Below, one piece after another: positions 17,501 to 26,806 of a stretch of DNA of 64,000 nt. Location: positions 248,001 to 312,000 of the forward strand of contig CAJXVS010000001.1 in NCBI GenBank assembly GCA_913061265.1, in the 5' to 3' direction. The stretch comes from an uncultured Halobacteriovorax sp. (GTDB lineage Bacteria; Bdellovibrionota; Bacteriovoracia; Bacteriovoracales; Bacteriovoracaceae). A program made the translations under genes and the position numbers. Within the stretch, counting starts at the first letter, position 1. Every line of letters begins with the position of its first letter. The notes under the pieces are model-generated. The model was not told where the DNA came from. It searched no databases and saw only the letters and a program-made list of their open reading frames with translations.

Positions 17501-20077
17501 AGTATTCCTAAGGGGAATGATATTAACAAAGAAGCCAATCAATCTTTGTACTTCCTCGGTATGCCTACCTCTGACAGGAGTGCCTATGACGATATCTGAC
17601 TCACCTGAGAGCTTTGATAAAAAGAGATTCCATGCGCTTAAGAAGACTACATAAAGAGAGACTCCATTTTCTTTAGCGAGGATTCTAAGCTTACCTGATA
17701 ATTCATCTGATAAAACAAAGGGAATTGATTTTCCTATATTAGAGAAGACCACTGGTCTTGAAAAATCAATTGGCAATTCTAGAACTGGCAGGTCTTTTAA
17801 TCTATCAACCCAAAAATGAACTTCTGATAAAGAAAATTCTTTTGAGTTTATCTTTCCATTATAAAGAGCGTAGTCAGCATAAGTGACTCCTCCTAGATCT
17901 AAGAGCGTTGGTTCTGTTTTTTTCAGAAGAGCAGAATACAAATGATTAAGCTCTTCAAAGAAGATATCAAAGCTCCAGCCATCCCATACAATATGATGAA
18001 CCTTTATATAGAAGACAAAACTTGATCTTCCTGTTTTTAAGAGCTTTGTTTCTATGAGAGGAAGCTTTGAGAGATCAAAGGGCTTTGCCGCATCAATCCT
18101 AAGAAACTGTAAGACTTTATCTTTGGCGCAGTCAACCTGATCAAGCTTTATCCTAAGATCACTCTCAACAACTTGAAAGATACCCTCTGTTTTTTTGAGA
18201 AACCTTGTTCTTAAAGCGTCATGTCTTTTAATGATTAAATTAATAGCTTCTTCTAAGAGATCAACCTTAACAGCAAAGTCCATCTCAAAGGTTGTGGTCA
18301 GGGTGTTACCAGTCGCCCCTTTATGAATTTCCTCTAAGTACCAAGTTCGCACTTGATTGATGCTAAGAGGAATCTTTTTAAATTCCTTGGCAGCACCAGG
18401 GATTATCTCAGGCACGATGGCCTTAGGTTCAGAGTTTCCACCTAGAAGCTTAGAGAACTGATAGATAGTAGGAGCTAGAAAGAAATCTTTTAGGGTTAAC
18501 TTTAAGTCGTACTCATTCTTAATCTTTAACAGAATATCGTTCGCCAAAAGAGAGTGACCGCCTAAGCTAAAGAAGTCCATATCCCTTGGAATGTTTTCAA
18601 TCTGAAGAACTTCTTCCCAGATCTTAGTTAATCTTTCTTCTTCAGGATGAACTGATTGATCAACCTTCTTCTCTACAATCTTCTTATCAAGATTCTTTTG
18701 AAGAGGTATTAAGAGATCTTTTAGCTTAAGCTCACTTAGCCTTAGTGACTTATCTAAGATGGCCATCTCTAAGATCTGTATATAGTTCTCTAACCAATTA
18801 TAAATAGTTTCATGCTTAAAGAGCTTAGTATTATATTGGCATTCTAGAACAAGCTTATCCCCACAACTAGTAGCGTTGATAAAGATCTCAAAGTTCTCAT
18901 AATGCCTTGGGTTTGATGTATAAGAAGCGTCTAGGCCTGAATACTTTAGGCCTTGCCCTTCATACTGCTGATCGACGTTAAAGATTATATTGATTAAGGG
19001 AATCCTTGAAGGATCTCTTTCTATCTTAAGTTCATTTAGGAGGCTGCCGAAAGTAAAGGACTGATGATCAAAGCCATCAAGCATCTTCTTCTTTAACTTC
19101 TTTCCAAGACTCTCAAAGCTATCACTCTTTTCAAAGGGTAGACGAATAGGAAGTAGGTTTACAAGATGCCCACAGAGGTCATATTCTCCAAGAACAGATT
19201 GAGTCGCTGAAGAGATCCCTATTACTAAGTCATCTTTATCAGTTAGCTTATGAATCAAGATCTCAAAGGCCGTCATAAGAGTTGTATAGTAACTCATGCC
19301 TAATTTTCCACCGAGTTTCTTAACCTTCTTTACAATTTCAACATCAACTTCAAGGTCAATTCTTTTTGAATCATAAGTTCTAAAGCTCTCCCTTTCAAAA
19401 TCCCCCGGAAGGTCTAAAGGCTTTGGGATACTGCTGAATTCTTTTTTCCAGTATTCTGCGTGAGAGGACTTAATAACCTCCCCTTTATGCTCTTTGATTG
19501 AATAGGCACTGAATTGTGAAGGCCATGGTAATTGATTTCTTTTATTCTCAAGGAGATGAGAATAGATCTCACTCATCTGCCCCACCATAACGGCCATGGA
19601 CCAGCCATCACAGATGATATGATGGGCGCTAAAGAAGAACAGGTGCTCTGTTGAAGAGAGCCTTACGAGTCTTGCTTGAAATAAAGGCCCCTTAATGAGA
19701 TCAAACTTAAAGAGCGTGCACTCTTTGATCAGCTTATCGATCTCGCCTTTGCTGTCCTTACTTTCAGACAAGTCCAAAGTCTCTAGTGGGTAATTGAATT
19801 TATCGGTAATTAAGAAGAAGCGCCCATCTTTAGTAAAGCTTGAACGTAAGGCATCATGGCGCCTAATCATCTCTTGAAAGGCGCGCTCAAAGACCTCTTG
19901 TTTTAAATCTCCCTTAAGAGAGATTCGAATGGATTCGTTATAGCAAAGACTGGCCTCTGGAAGCATTTCGACCGTGGCCCACATCTCGCGCTGAGATTCA
20001 GTAGTGGGCACGGTTAAAATAACTTCACCATTTTCAAAAGGGTCGTAGCTAATTTTCTTCTTTTCTAACTTACCCAC
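14495..20077 (-). CDS. Nonribosomal peptide synthetase, C-T-C-A-T-TE (1860 aa)
   Basis: Domains in order: C1 (about 20-450, HHIICDG intact), T1 (475-545, GGHSLL), C2 (570-985, HHIVWDG), A (1010-1510, YTSGSTGLPKG), T2 (1515-1585, GGHSLLS), thioesterase (1610-1855, GGSMGG serine motif and a GEH catalytic-His context). The A-domain pocket read by eye is D-I-L-Q-L-G-M-V-W-K, very close to the glycine code. C1-T1 lacks an A domain, so T1 must be loaded in trans or by the single A domain. The GTG start lies 3 bp after the stop of the upstream PKS-NRPS, with GAGG inside that gene. It accepts the beta-amino acyl chain, adds residues and releases the product. Confidence 0.93.
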   Translation of the reverse strand: MGKLEKKKISYDPFENGEVILTVPTTESQREMWATVEMLPEASLCYNESIRISLKGDLKQEVFERAFQEMIRRHDALRSSFTKDGRFFLITDKFNYPLETLDLSESKDSKGEIDKLIKECTLFKFDLIKGPLFQARLVRLSSTEHLFFFSAHHIICDGWSMAVMVGQMSEIYSHLLENKRNQLPWPSQFSAYSIKEHKGEVIKSSHAEYWKKEFSSIPKPLDLPGDFERESFRTYDSKRIDLEVDVEIVKKVKKLGGKLGMSYYTTLMTAFEILIHKLTDKDDLVIGISSATQSVLGEYDLCGHLVNLLPIRLPFEKSDSFESLGKKLKKKMLDGFDHQSFTFGSLLNELKIERDPSRIPLINIIFNVDQQYEGQGLKYSGLDASYTSNPRHYENFEIFINATSCGDKLVLECQYNTKLFKHETIYNWLENYIQILEMAILDKSLRLSELKLKDLLIPLQKNLDKKIVEKKVDQSVHPEEERLTKIWEEVLQIENIPRDMDFFSLGGHSLLANDILLKIKNEYDLKLTLKDFFLAPTIYQFSKLLGGNSEPKAIVPEIIPGAAKEFKKIPLSINQVRTWYLEEIHKGATGNTLTTTFEMDFAVKVDLLEEAINLIIKRHDALRTRFLKKTEGIFQVVESDLRIKLDQVDCAKDKVLQFLRIDAAKPFDLSKLPLIETKLLKTGRSSFVFYIKVHHIVWDGWSFDIFFEELNHLYSALLKKTEPTLLDLGGVTYADYALYNGKINSKEFSLSEVHFWVDRLKDLPVLELPIDFSRPVVFSNIGKSIPFVLSDELSGKLRILAKENGVSLYVVFLSAWNLFLSKLSGESDIVIGTPVRGRHTEEVQRLIGFFVNIIPLRNTVNLSVSFSSLLKEINLQMIEAFDHQHVAFDTILKELSFKRDNSRTAVYQAFFTYQDVSNREFMLGDHQINQRSIGRSATHTDLDLWVKTTDEKVEGAIEYRTELFKDETAKFMLDYFVSILEVVSHRSEQPIKELNLIPKAQEDLFVNKWNDTWTDWKEEGIFYKCFEKQALLTPDAIAACDGLGELSYKELDRKANAWANHLISEGVVPGDLVGLSVHRHNKMLVALLAILKTGAGYVPLDPGFPQDRLDYMIESSGLKIMIVEDSLLPRFQEDKAVKLLLSEMKGDNEVHPGVHTNENATAYVIYTSGSTGLPKGVQLPHKAVHNFLKTMADRPGMKGTDKLLAVTTLSFDIAVLELYLPLITGGAVRIAQKEETMDGEALKNIIESENINMMQATPSTWRLLLSAGWKGSSDFKLLCGGEPFPKDLNKSLLPIVKSVWNMYGPTETTVWSTIEELTDPEENILIGKPIANTACYILDENQRLLPLGHPGELYIGGEGLADGYKGRQDLTDERFIPNPFRAGEKMYNTGDLARLHSDGRIECLGRNDGQVKVRGYRIELGEIESVLSEFPGITQSVVIVREDRPGDVRLVGYYIKESPIDQLKLRSFLGEKIPSYMIPSNFVEMDEFPKTLNEKIDKKNLPAPQLGAAAKTKTIKTNLLKEGVMTELHMIWCELLGLESIDVESNFFDVGGHSLLSVQLFSMIEKKWNLNLGLATLFTSGTIKELSELIESKTSNSSGDRPNLSEASSLLHSLVQIKKGDKLAPLFCFHGVGGNILNYMALVPGLEEGRGLYGLQSFGVDGKSETLPTIEAMAEAYVREIRTVQTEGPYYLAGGSMGGYLALEAARILQKAGEEVADIIMFDTFGPDINLKNYSTGTRGYIDNLKIMIPYRLKQINYTLRAKFLRFFGLTIPHNIRHFFVELKNYSAIYKYKPSKFDGGITLFKVPTTEEGIYSDPKLGWGNSLKGELTLYEVEGEHNNIIEAPGLPRALKNHLSNSKT

Positions 20078-20080
20078 TTA

Positions 20081-23000
20081 CTAAGCCTCAATCTCCAGAT
20101 ATTCATCCGGGTTATCAGGGTCAACTATAAACCATGCAGGGTTTCCAATTGCGTCTTTTCCGAGAATAGCCCCATCAATAGGTGGCATATCAAAGACGGG
20201 GTCACTTCCCGCTATTCCTGGTAAGAGTGAAACCTTTTGAAGGGCCCTTACACATTTCTTAAAAGTAGCTAAGACTATTTGAAGCTCTTCGTCAGTATGC
20301 GCTAAGTTTACAAACCACGGGAAGCCATCATAACAATGAACGCCGTAGAATCTTAGAAGAGCAAAGAGAAGGTCACCATTTTTAATATCTTCTTTCCATT
20401 TTGGTTTCATTAAAGACCCAAAATTATCCATCTTTAAAGGAAGACCAACTTGCTGACAAAAGAGGTTCATCTCATCGGCGAACCTATCGGCCTTAGCGGT
20501 TAAGTCGCTAAGCTGCTTAACGCCGCCTTCTTTGATAATCTCTAAGGCGCCTTTTGCTGCAGCGAGGGCCATAGGATGGCGAACAAAGGTTCCTGCAAAA
20601 TAAGTCACCCCAACAGTTGGAGTTGAAGCGTCACCAAATTGCCAATGACCACCATCAAGGGCGTCCATAAACTTATCCTTTCCAGCGATCACTCCAATAG
20701 AGATTCCGCCGCCAACGATCTTGCCATAAGTAGCAAGGTCAGCCTTAACATCAAAGTAGGCCTGAGCTCCACCTGGATGGATTCTGAAACCTGTTATCAC
20801 TTCATCAAAGATAAGGGCGCAGTCATTCTCTAAAGTAATCTTACGAACTTCTTGTAAGAATTCTTTTGGATGAAAGTCACTTCTTCTACTTTGAACGGGC
20901 TCAACTAAAACCGCGGCAGCATCTTTAGAGAGCTCGCGAATCTTCTCTAATGTTTCATCAGTTCCGTATTCTAAGATGATCATATTCTTAACAGCGCCAC
21001 TAGTAATTCCAGGTGCCGCTGGAAGAGACTTTCCAGTCTTTGTTCCTCTTACAATCACTTCATCATTGATGCCGTGATAAGAGCCTTCAAAGGCTATGAT
21101 GGTATCGCGCCCCGTAACTGTTCGGGCAATTCTCATGGCACCGAGAACCGCTTCAGATCCAGTGTTACAAAAGGCTGCCCTGTCAGAGTTCGTGAGTTCG
21201 CAAACAAGCTTACTAACCTCTCCTGTTAGTTCATGCTGTGGACCAATCTCGTAGCCCTTTTCAACTTGCTCTAAGACATATTTCTTAATCTTCTCATTAC
21301 CATTGCCAAAAAAGTTAGAGCCAAAGCCACAAAGCATATCGATATATTTATTTCCATCAACGTCCCATAGGGTCTGAGAGTCTGACTTATTTATGACTAT
21401 TGGATAAACCAGTTCTTTTACTTCAGGTCTAAATCCTGTCACCACTCTTGGATCAGCATGAGACTTTCTATGTTTTTGGGTAAATTCCTTAGAACCTTTT
21501 GTTCTTTTATTATACTCGCTAGTGAGCTGATCAATATAGGCCACCTGCTCACTTGTTAGCTCTGCATTTTTCTTAATATTAATCCTAGCGATGGCCCCGA
21601 AGGCCTTCTTAGTATTATTCACGGATACTTTCTTTGCAGATTTTTCTTCTGGTGCTTTACTTGCTGCCGGAGCACTAGCGGCTTTTGATGGCGCTGCAGC
21701 TTCAGCAATTGGGCCTACCACTTGAGGAGCCACTTGTTGAAGTACCTGAACGGGTGCCGCTTGAACGGCCTGACCAGAGAGAATCTGCATTTGCTGACTC
21801 ATCAAATCGAGCTGCTTGGCGACAATGGATTCTAGGTTTGATCCGTTTGATAATTGAATAGGCGCTGCCGCCGCTACTTGTACAGCGGGAGCACTTTGGT
21901 ATTGAACAACTGGCGCCTGGGCAACAGGACTAATTTCCGGAGCTGGAGCGGGAGCTGCTATAGGAACAGGTGCTGGAACTTCTTCCACCTTAGCTTCGTC
22001 AAAATTTAAAGGAGAATTACTCGCTAAGAACTCACAAAGCTCGTTAGTCGTAGCGAGCTCTTCCATCAATTGTCTAAAACCAATCTCCACTTTAAAGACC
22101 TTCTTTAAATTTAGAGCTACTTGAGTTAAAAAGAGTGAGTCCATACCCATTTCCATAAAGCTGGTATCTGATTCAAATTCAGAAATATCCATGCCACTGG
22201 CCTCTTCAAAGACTTCTGTTAACTTGCTTTTTAATCCATCATTTGTTGATGCTGTCATCTTGGTATCCTCGTCTGCTAATTTTTCAATATATGTTGTTGT
22301 TTGATCTATCCAAATTCTTTTTCTTTTAAAGGGCATAGTTGCTAGTGCGATCCTGCCAGGGTTTCTTGATCCATAATAAAGATCAGGATTCACTTCTATG
22401 CCTTGAAGCCAAAGAGAGCCTAAGGCCTTTAATAGGCTTTGCTCTTCAGTTTCAGGATTATCTGTTCCCGTTTGAATGGAAACGAGGTCTTTTCTCTTTT
22501 TACTTAGAAAGACTTTCTTAGAAAGACTAGTTAAGGTATTACGCGGACCAATCTCTAGATAGACAGCGTCTTCCTCTTCCATTAAATCCTCAATACAAGG
22601 AGAAAAGCGAACAGTCGCTCTTAGATGATTCGCCCAATAATTAGCTTCACTAAGGTTGGCCCCTTTCTTAACAGTGGAGAAGATAGGGATTTGAGCTTCT
22701 TTGATATCTATAGTTTCAACAAAGTCTTTATAAGTTGAAACAATAGGATCCATCATGGCCGAGTGAAAGGCATGACTTGTGTGTAAGAAGCGGCAAACAA
22801 TATCTCTTTTTTCTAAGGACTCTTGAAAGAGCTTTATCTTATCAGTTGGGCCCGCCACCACACAAAGCCCGGGGGCGTTGATAGCAGCTAATTGAACATA
22901 TTCATTTAAATAAGGAGTTACTTCAGATTCATCAAGGCGCACACTAAGCATAGAGCCGCCCGGAAGATCTCGCATAAGCTCCCCGCGTTTAGCAATTAAC

Positions 23001-26000
23001 TTAAGCCCCTCTTCTAGGGTAAAGACGCCAGAGAGAGTGGCCGCTACGAATTCACCTACACTATGACCTATAAAAGCGTCTGGTGTTAAACCAAAGCTCA
23101 TAAGAAGGTTCGCTAATGAATATTCAAAAGTAAAAATAGCGGGCTGAGTATAATAAGTATTCTTTAAAGCGTCTGCTATGGATTCATCAGAGTTATCAAT
23201 GGGAAAGATGATCTCTCTTAAGTCTTTATCTAGAACACCCTTTAAAAGCGCGCAGCACTTATCAAAGGATTCCTTAAAGACCGGGTATTTCATAAGACCC
23301 TTGCCCATATTAATATACTGAGAGCCTTGTCCTGGGAACATAAAGTAGAGAGGAAGCTTCTTTTTAAACCGGCTCTTTGCTGAGTTTTGTGTGTTTAATT
23401 TTTCTATCCTTCCGTTTGATCCAATAAAGAAGCGGCGGTAGGAATAATCAGCTCTTCCTCTATCAAGAGTAAAGGCGGCTTTTGTTTTATCAACGTCTGA
23501 TAAATTATTAATGATCGCAAGTTGATTTATTGTAAGTTCTTCTAGGGCCTCTTCAGACTTGGCTGAGACCTTATAAAGAAAACTATCATCTGCTTCAACT
23601 TCTGTTCTTTTATCTTCGTACTCTTCAACAATGACATGGGCATTGGTTCCACCGACTCCAAAAGAAGAGACCGCTGCTCTTCGAGTTCCTTCTAAAAGAT
23701 AGTCCGAAGTCTCAGAAGTTACTTTAAAAGGAGTCTTTGAAAAGTCGATAGCCTGATTGGCCTCTTTGAAGTGTAGAGTTCCTGGGACCACTCCTGTCTT
23801 AACAACAAGAAGTGATTTGATAAAGCCAGTCACACCAGCGGCGCTAGTGAGATGACCGATATTACTCTTTATAGATCCTAGGGTACAAAATTGTTTATCA
23901 GTAGCGCTTTCAAAGGCCTTGCATAGACCTTCCACTTCAACAGGATCTCCAACAGGAGTCGCTGTTCCATGGGCCTCTATATAGCCAATCTCTGAAGCGC
24001 TTACTCCCCCATCAATCTGGGCGCGAGCGATTGCTTCGGCCTGTCCTGTAACTGAAGGAGCGGTAAAGCTCATCTTATCAGCGCCGTCATTATTGATGGC
24101 AACGCCTTTAATAACCCCAAGGATTTCATCCCCGTCGGCTTGTGCTTCACTTAATGACTTTAGAATAACAATAGCGCCACCATCATTGAAGACAGTTCCG
24201 CTAGCTTCACTATCAAAAGGCCGACAGAGTCCATCTTTAGAAAAGATGCCGCCCTCTTGATAGAGGTAACCACTGTAAGGCGCCCCTTGAATGGAGATAC
24301 CTCCGGCCAGGGCCATATCACACTCTCCATTACGAAGAGATTGCACTGCCTGGATGATCGCCACTAACGAAGTAGAGCAACCTGTATGCAGACTCAGAGA
24401 AGGTCCCTTAAGATTTAATTTATGTGAAACTCTAGTGGCTATATAGTCTTTCTCGTTTCCGAGCATGACATTGAACTCACCTACAGAGTTAACTTTATCA
24501 ACTTCTTTTAAGACCTTTTGATAATAAGTATTATTCGCCATGCCAGAGAAGACGCCAATAGAGCCGTCATATTTCTCGCTAGTATAACCAGCTTTCTCTA
24601 AGGACTCATAAGCGAGTTCTAAAAAGACCCTTTGCTGAGGGTCCATAAGCTCTGCCTCTCTTGGAGTAATCCCAAAGAAGCTTGCATCAAACTTATCAAA
24701 CTCTGGCATAATACCCCGAGCGCTTACATAGTTTGGATCATTCTTTAATTCATCACTTATAGATGAATCTAACTCATCTTTAGTAAACTTAGAGATGGAG
24801 TTCTTCCCCTCTAAGAGGTTACTCCAAAGTTCTTCAACATTGTTCGCCCCTGGAAATCTCCCATTAACGGCGATCACGGCGATGTCTCTATTCTTTGATC
24901 CAGAATTCTTCCTAGAGAAGTTCTCTAATCTTTTCTTAAGTGAAGAATCATCATCCCCTTCTAAAGAAGAGACTTGCCCCTCAATAGTTGGGTATTGAAA
25001 CATCTTAACAATAGAGATATCCACAGAGTGCTTTTCTTTTAGCTCCGCTAAGATACGAAGGGCCATAAGCGAGTTTCCACCTAGATCAAAGAAACTGTCT
25101 AGCACTCCTACTTTATTTATCTTGAGATGAAGCGACCAGAGTGAAGAGATGGTTTTCTCTAGATCACTATGAGGCGCTTTGTATTCAACATTTAATTCTG
25201 GTCTTTCATTTCCGGGGAGAGGAAGAGATTTCTTATCAACTTTTCCACTTGGAGTTAAAGGCATCTCTTTAAGAGAGACAATATGACTTGGGACCATATA
25301 TCCTGGAAGGCTTGATCCAATTTCGGCTTTCACGCTTAGGGGCTTCTTGCTACCGACTATATAGCCGACGAGGAATTTCTCATCTCCCTCTTCAAAGACT
25401 TTCACGGCAGAGGCTTCTACCCCGTCAAGCTTCTCCATAAGAACTTCAATCTCACCGACTTCAATCCTATAACCACGGATCTTTACCTGACCATCAATTC
25501 GTCCGAGGAAATCTATATTTCCTTTTTCATTGATGCGTCCTAGATCTCCCGTTCTGTAGAGCCTGCCATACTTTGAAGAATCAATAAACTTCTCAGAAGT
25601 CAGCACTTCTTGAAAAAGATAGCCCTCTGCTAGGCAGACCCCGCCAAAGTAGAGCTCCCCTTCCGGGCATTCTTCAAAGTTTTCATTAAGGATATATAAG
25701 CTAACATTTGAAATAGTTTTACCAATTGAAGGTAGGTCTTCAAAGAGATCAGCATCCCCTTCAAGAGTATAGCTAGTCACAACATGAGTTTCAGAAGGTC
25801 CATAGTGATTATGCAAACGGGCATCGACTAAGTTCTTAAATAAGAAACGGATTCCTTTTGTGATCTTTAATTGTTCACCTGCTGTTGTAATCTCTTTGAG
25901 TGAAGTTGGAATCTTTTTATAGGTATGAACCATCTCGCTTAAATGATTTAAAGCGACGAAGGGAAGAAAGAGTCTTTCTACTTTTTCACTTTCGATCTTT

Positions 26001-26686
26001 TCAAGAAGCTTTAAGCTATCTAACCTCTCCTCTTCAGATACTAAAACAAGACTCCCTCCCATTGAAAGGGTTGAGAAGATCTCTTGAAAATGAACATCAA
26101 AGCTAACAGGAGTGAATTGTAAGGTTATCGGTTTTTCAATCCTACTTGATTGGATGTTCTGCCAAACAATAAGATTATAAAGCGCCGCATGCCCCATGGA
26201 AACGCCCTTAGGCGTTCCTGTAGAACCACTAGTATAGATTATATAACAAAGGGAATCTTCACTTAGGCTAAGATCAAGATTGCTTCTTTCATTCTTAGTT
26301 AAGTTTAATTTTTCAAAACAAAGATGATCCTCTGCTTTTATAGGAAGGGATTCAATTAAGTCTTGGTGAAAGATAATCTTAGTAGGCCTAGCATGAGAGA
26401 TCATATAGCTTAAGCGCTCACTTGGATATTCAGGATCAAGCGGAAGATAAGAAGCACCTGCTTTTAAAACCCCAAGAAGTGAAATGATCAAATCAAAGGA
26501 TCTCTCTAAGCAAACCCCAACTCTATCTCCTGGTTTTACACCAGATTTAACAAGTTCGCGGGCTAATTGATTCGCCTTAGAATTCAATTCACCATACGTC
26601 ATCACACTGCCATTAAATCTAAGGGCAACATCATCTGGATGAGAATTTACACAGCTCTCTACGAGAAAGTGCACATAGTTTTTCAT
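20081..26686 (-). CDS. Hybrid NRPS-PKS with aminotransferase, A-T-KS-AT-T-AmT (2201 aa)
   Basis: Domains in order: A (1-500, YTSGSTGTPKG), T (505-575, GGNSLM), KS (600-1020; active-site Cys in HTGCSTS, His in EAHGTA and NIGHLT), AT (1110-1420; GHSVGE, with HAFH indicating malonyl-CoA), T (1475-1550, GMDSLF), an Ala/Pro/Gln-rich linker (1560-1690), and a class III PLP aminotransferase (1720-2170; IFDEVITGFR, PLP Lys in TYGKIVGGG). There is no KR, so the beta-keto group is kept for transamination, as in mycosubtilin/iturin and microcystin synthases. The A-domain code reads D-V-Q-F-T-A-H-V-V-K, proline-like. The absence of an N-terminal C domain makes it the initiation module. Confidence 0.93.
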   Translation of the reverse strand: MKNYVHFLVESCVNSHPDDVALRFNGSVMTYGELNSKANQLARELVKSGVKPGDRVGVCLERSFDLIISLLGVLKAGASYLPLDPEYPSERLSYMISHARPTKIIFHQDLIESLPIKAEDHLCFEKLNLTKNERSNLDLSLSEDSLCYIIYTSGSTGTPKGVSMGHAALYNLIVWQNIQSSRIEKPITLQFTPVSFDVHFQEIFSTLSMGGSLVLVSEEERLDSLKLLEKIESEKVERLFLPFVALNHLSEMVHTYKKIPTSLKEITTAGEQLKITKGIRFLFKNLVDARLHNHYGPSETHVVTSYTLEGDADLFEDLPSIGKTISNVSLYILNENFEECPEGELYFGGVCLAEGYLFQEVLTSEKFIDSSKYGRLYRTGDLGRINEKGNIDFLGRIDGQVKIRGYRIEVGEIEVLMEKLDGVEASAVKVFEEGDEKFLVGYIVGSKKPLSVKAEIGSSLPGYMVPSHIVSLKEMPLTPSGKVDKKSLPLPGNERPELNVEYKAPHSDLEKTISSLWSLHLKINKVGVLDSFFDLGGNSLMALRILAELKEKHSVDISIVKMFQYPTIEGQVSSLEGDDDSSLKKRLENFSRKNSGSKNRDIAVIAVNGRFPGANNVEELWSNLLEGKNSISKFTKDELDSSISDELKNDPNYVSARGIMPEFDKFDASFFGITPREAELMDPQQRVFLELAYESLEKAGYTSEKYDGSIGVFSGMANNTYYQKVLKEVDKVNSVGEFNVMLGNEKDYIATRVSHKLNLKGPSLSLHTGCSTSLVAIIQAVQSLRNGECDMALAGGISIQGAPYSGYLYQEGGIFSKDGLCRPFDSEASGTVFNDGGAIVILKSLSEAQADGDEILGVIKGVAINNDGADKMSFTAPSVTGQAEAIARAQIDGGVSASEIGYIEAHGTATPVGDPVEVEGLCKAFESATDKQFCTLGSIKSNIGHLTSAAGVTGFIKSLLVVKTGVVPGTLHFKEANQAIDFSKTPFKVTSETSDYLLEGTRRAAVSSFGVGGTNAHVIVEEYEDKRTEVEADDSFLYKVSAKSEEALEELTINQLAIINNLSDVDKTKAAFTLDRGRADYSYRRFFIGSNGRIEKLNTQNSAKSRFKKKLPLYFMFPGQGSQYINMGKGLMKYPVFKESFDKCCALLKGVLDKDLREIIFPIDNSDESIADALKNTYYTQPAIFTFEYSLANLLMSFGLTPDAFIGHSVGEFVAATLSGVFTLEEGLKLIAKRGELMRDLPGGSMLSVRLDESEVTPYLNEYVQLAAINAPGLCVVAGPTDKIKLFQESLEKRDIVCRFLHTSHAFHSAMMDPIVSTYKDFVETIDIKEAQIPIFSTVKKGANLSEANYWANHLRATVRFSPCIEDLMEEEDAVYLEIGPRNTLTSLSKKVFLSKKRKDLVSIQTGTDNPETEEQSLLKALGSLWLQGIEVNPDLYYGSRNPGRIALATMPFKRKRIWIDQTTTYIEKLADEDTKMTASTNDGLKSKLTEVFEEASGMDISEFESDTSFMEMGMDSLFLTQVALNLKKVFKVEIGFRQLMEELATTNELCEFLASNSPLNFDEAKVEEVPAPVPIAAPAPAPEISPVAQAPVVQYQSAPAVQVAAAAPIQLSNGSNLESIVAKQLDLMSQQMQILSGQAVQAAPVQVLQQVAPQVVGPIAEAAAPSKAASAPAASKAPEEKSAKKVSVNNTKKAFGAIARINIKKNAELTSEQVAYIDQLTSEYNKRTKGSKEFTQKHRKSHADPRVVTGFRPEVKELVYPIVINKSDSQTLWDVDGNKYIDMLCGFGSNFFGNGNEKIKKYVLEQVEKGYEIGPQHELTGEVSKLVCELTNSDRAAFCNTGSEAVLGAMRIARTVTGRDTIIAFEGSYHGINDEVIVRGTKTGKSLPAAPGITSGAVKNMIILEYGTDETLEKIRELSKDAAAVLVEPVQSRRSDFHPKEFLQEVRKITLENDCALIFDEVITGFRIHPGGAQAYFDVKADLATYGKIVGGGISIGVIAGKDKFMDALDGGHWQFGDASTPTVGVTYFAGTFVRHPMALAAAKGALEIIKEGGVKQLSDLTAKADRFADEMNLFCQQVGLPLKMDNFGSLMKPKWKEDIKNGDLLFALLRFYGVHCYDGFPWFVNLAHTDEELQIVLATFKKCVRALQKVSLLPGIAGSDPVFDMPPIDGAILGKDAIGNPAWFIVDPDNPDEYLEIEA

Positions 26687-26767
26687 CTCGAAAATTCCTA
26701 AGTCTAAAAATTAAATTTCACTTGGTTTCTTATCGGCTAAGTCGCTAATTTATTTGAGAAAATGGGC

Positions 26768-26789
26768 CCTAAACAAGGCCTTTTTTAGG
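26768..26789. promoter_or_regulatory. 22-bp near-perfect palindrome between the PPTase and NRPS-PKS genes
   Basis: The arms CCTAAACAAGG (26768-26778) and CCTTTTTTAGG (26779-26789) are inverted repeats with one mismatch and no spacer. It lies 18 bp after the PPTase stop and about 80 bp before the NRPS-PKS start on the minus strand. The lack of a natural loop favours a protein-binding operator, but on the minus strand it is followed by TTTTCT, so attenuation or termination is possible. Confidence 0.5.
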
Positions 26790-26806
26790 AATTATTTTTT
26801 ATCTAA

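Noticed and set aside
14495-26686. Horizontal acquisition of the NRPS-PKS locus as a mobile island
   Set aside because: No integrase, insertion sequence, flanking repeat, tRNA or obvious change in base composition was seen; the genes overlap or abut their neighbours normally.
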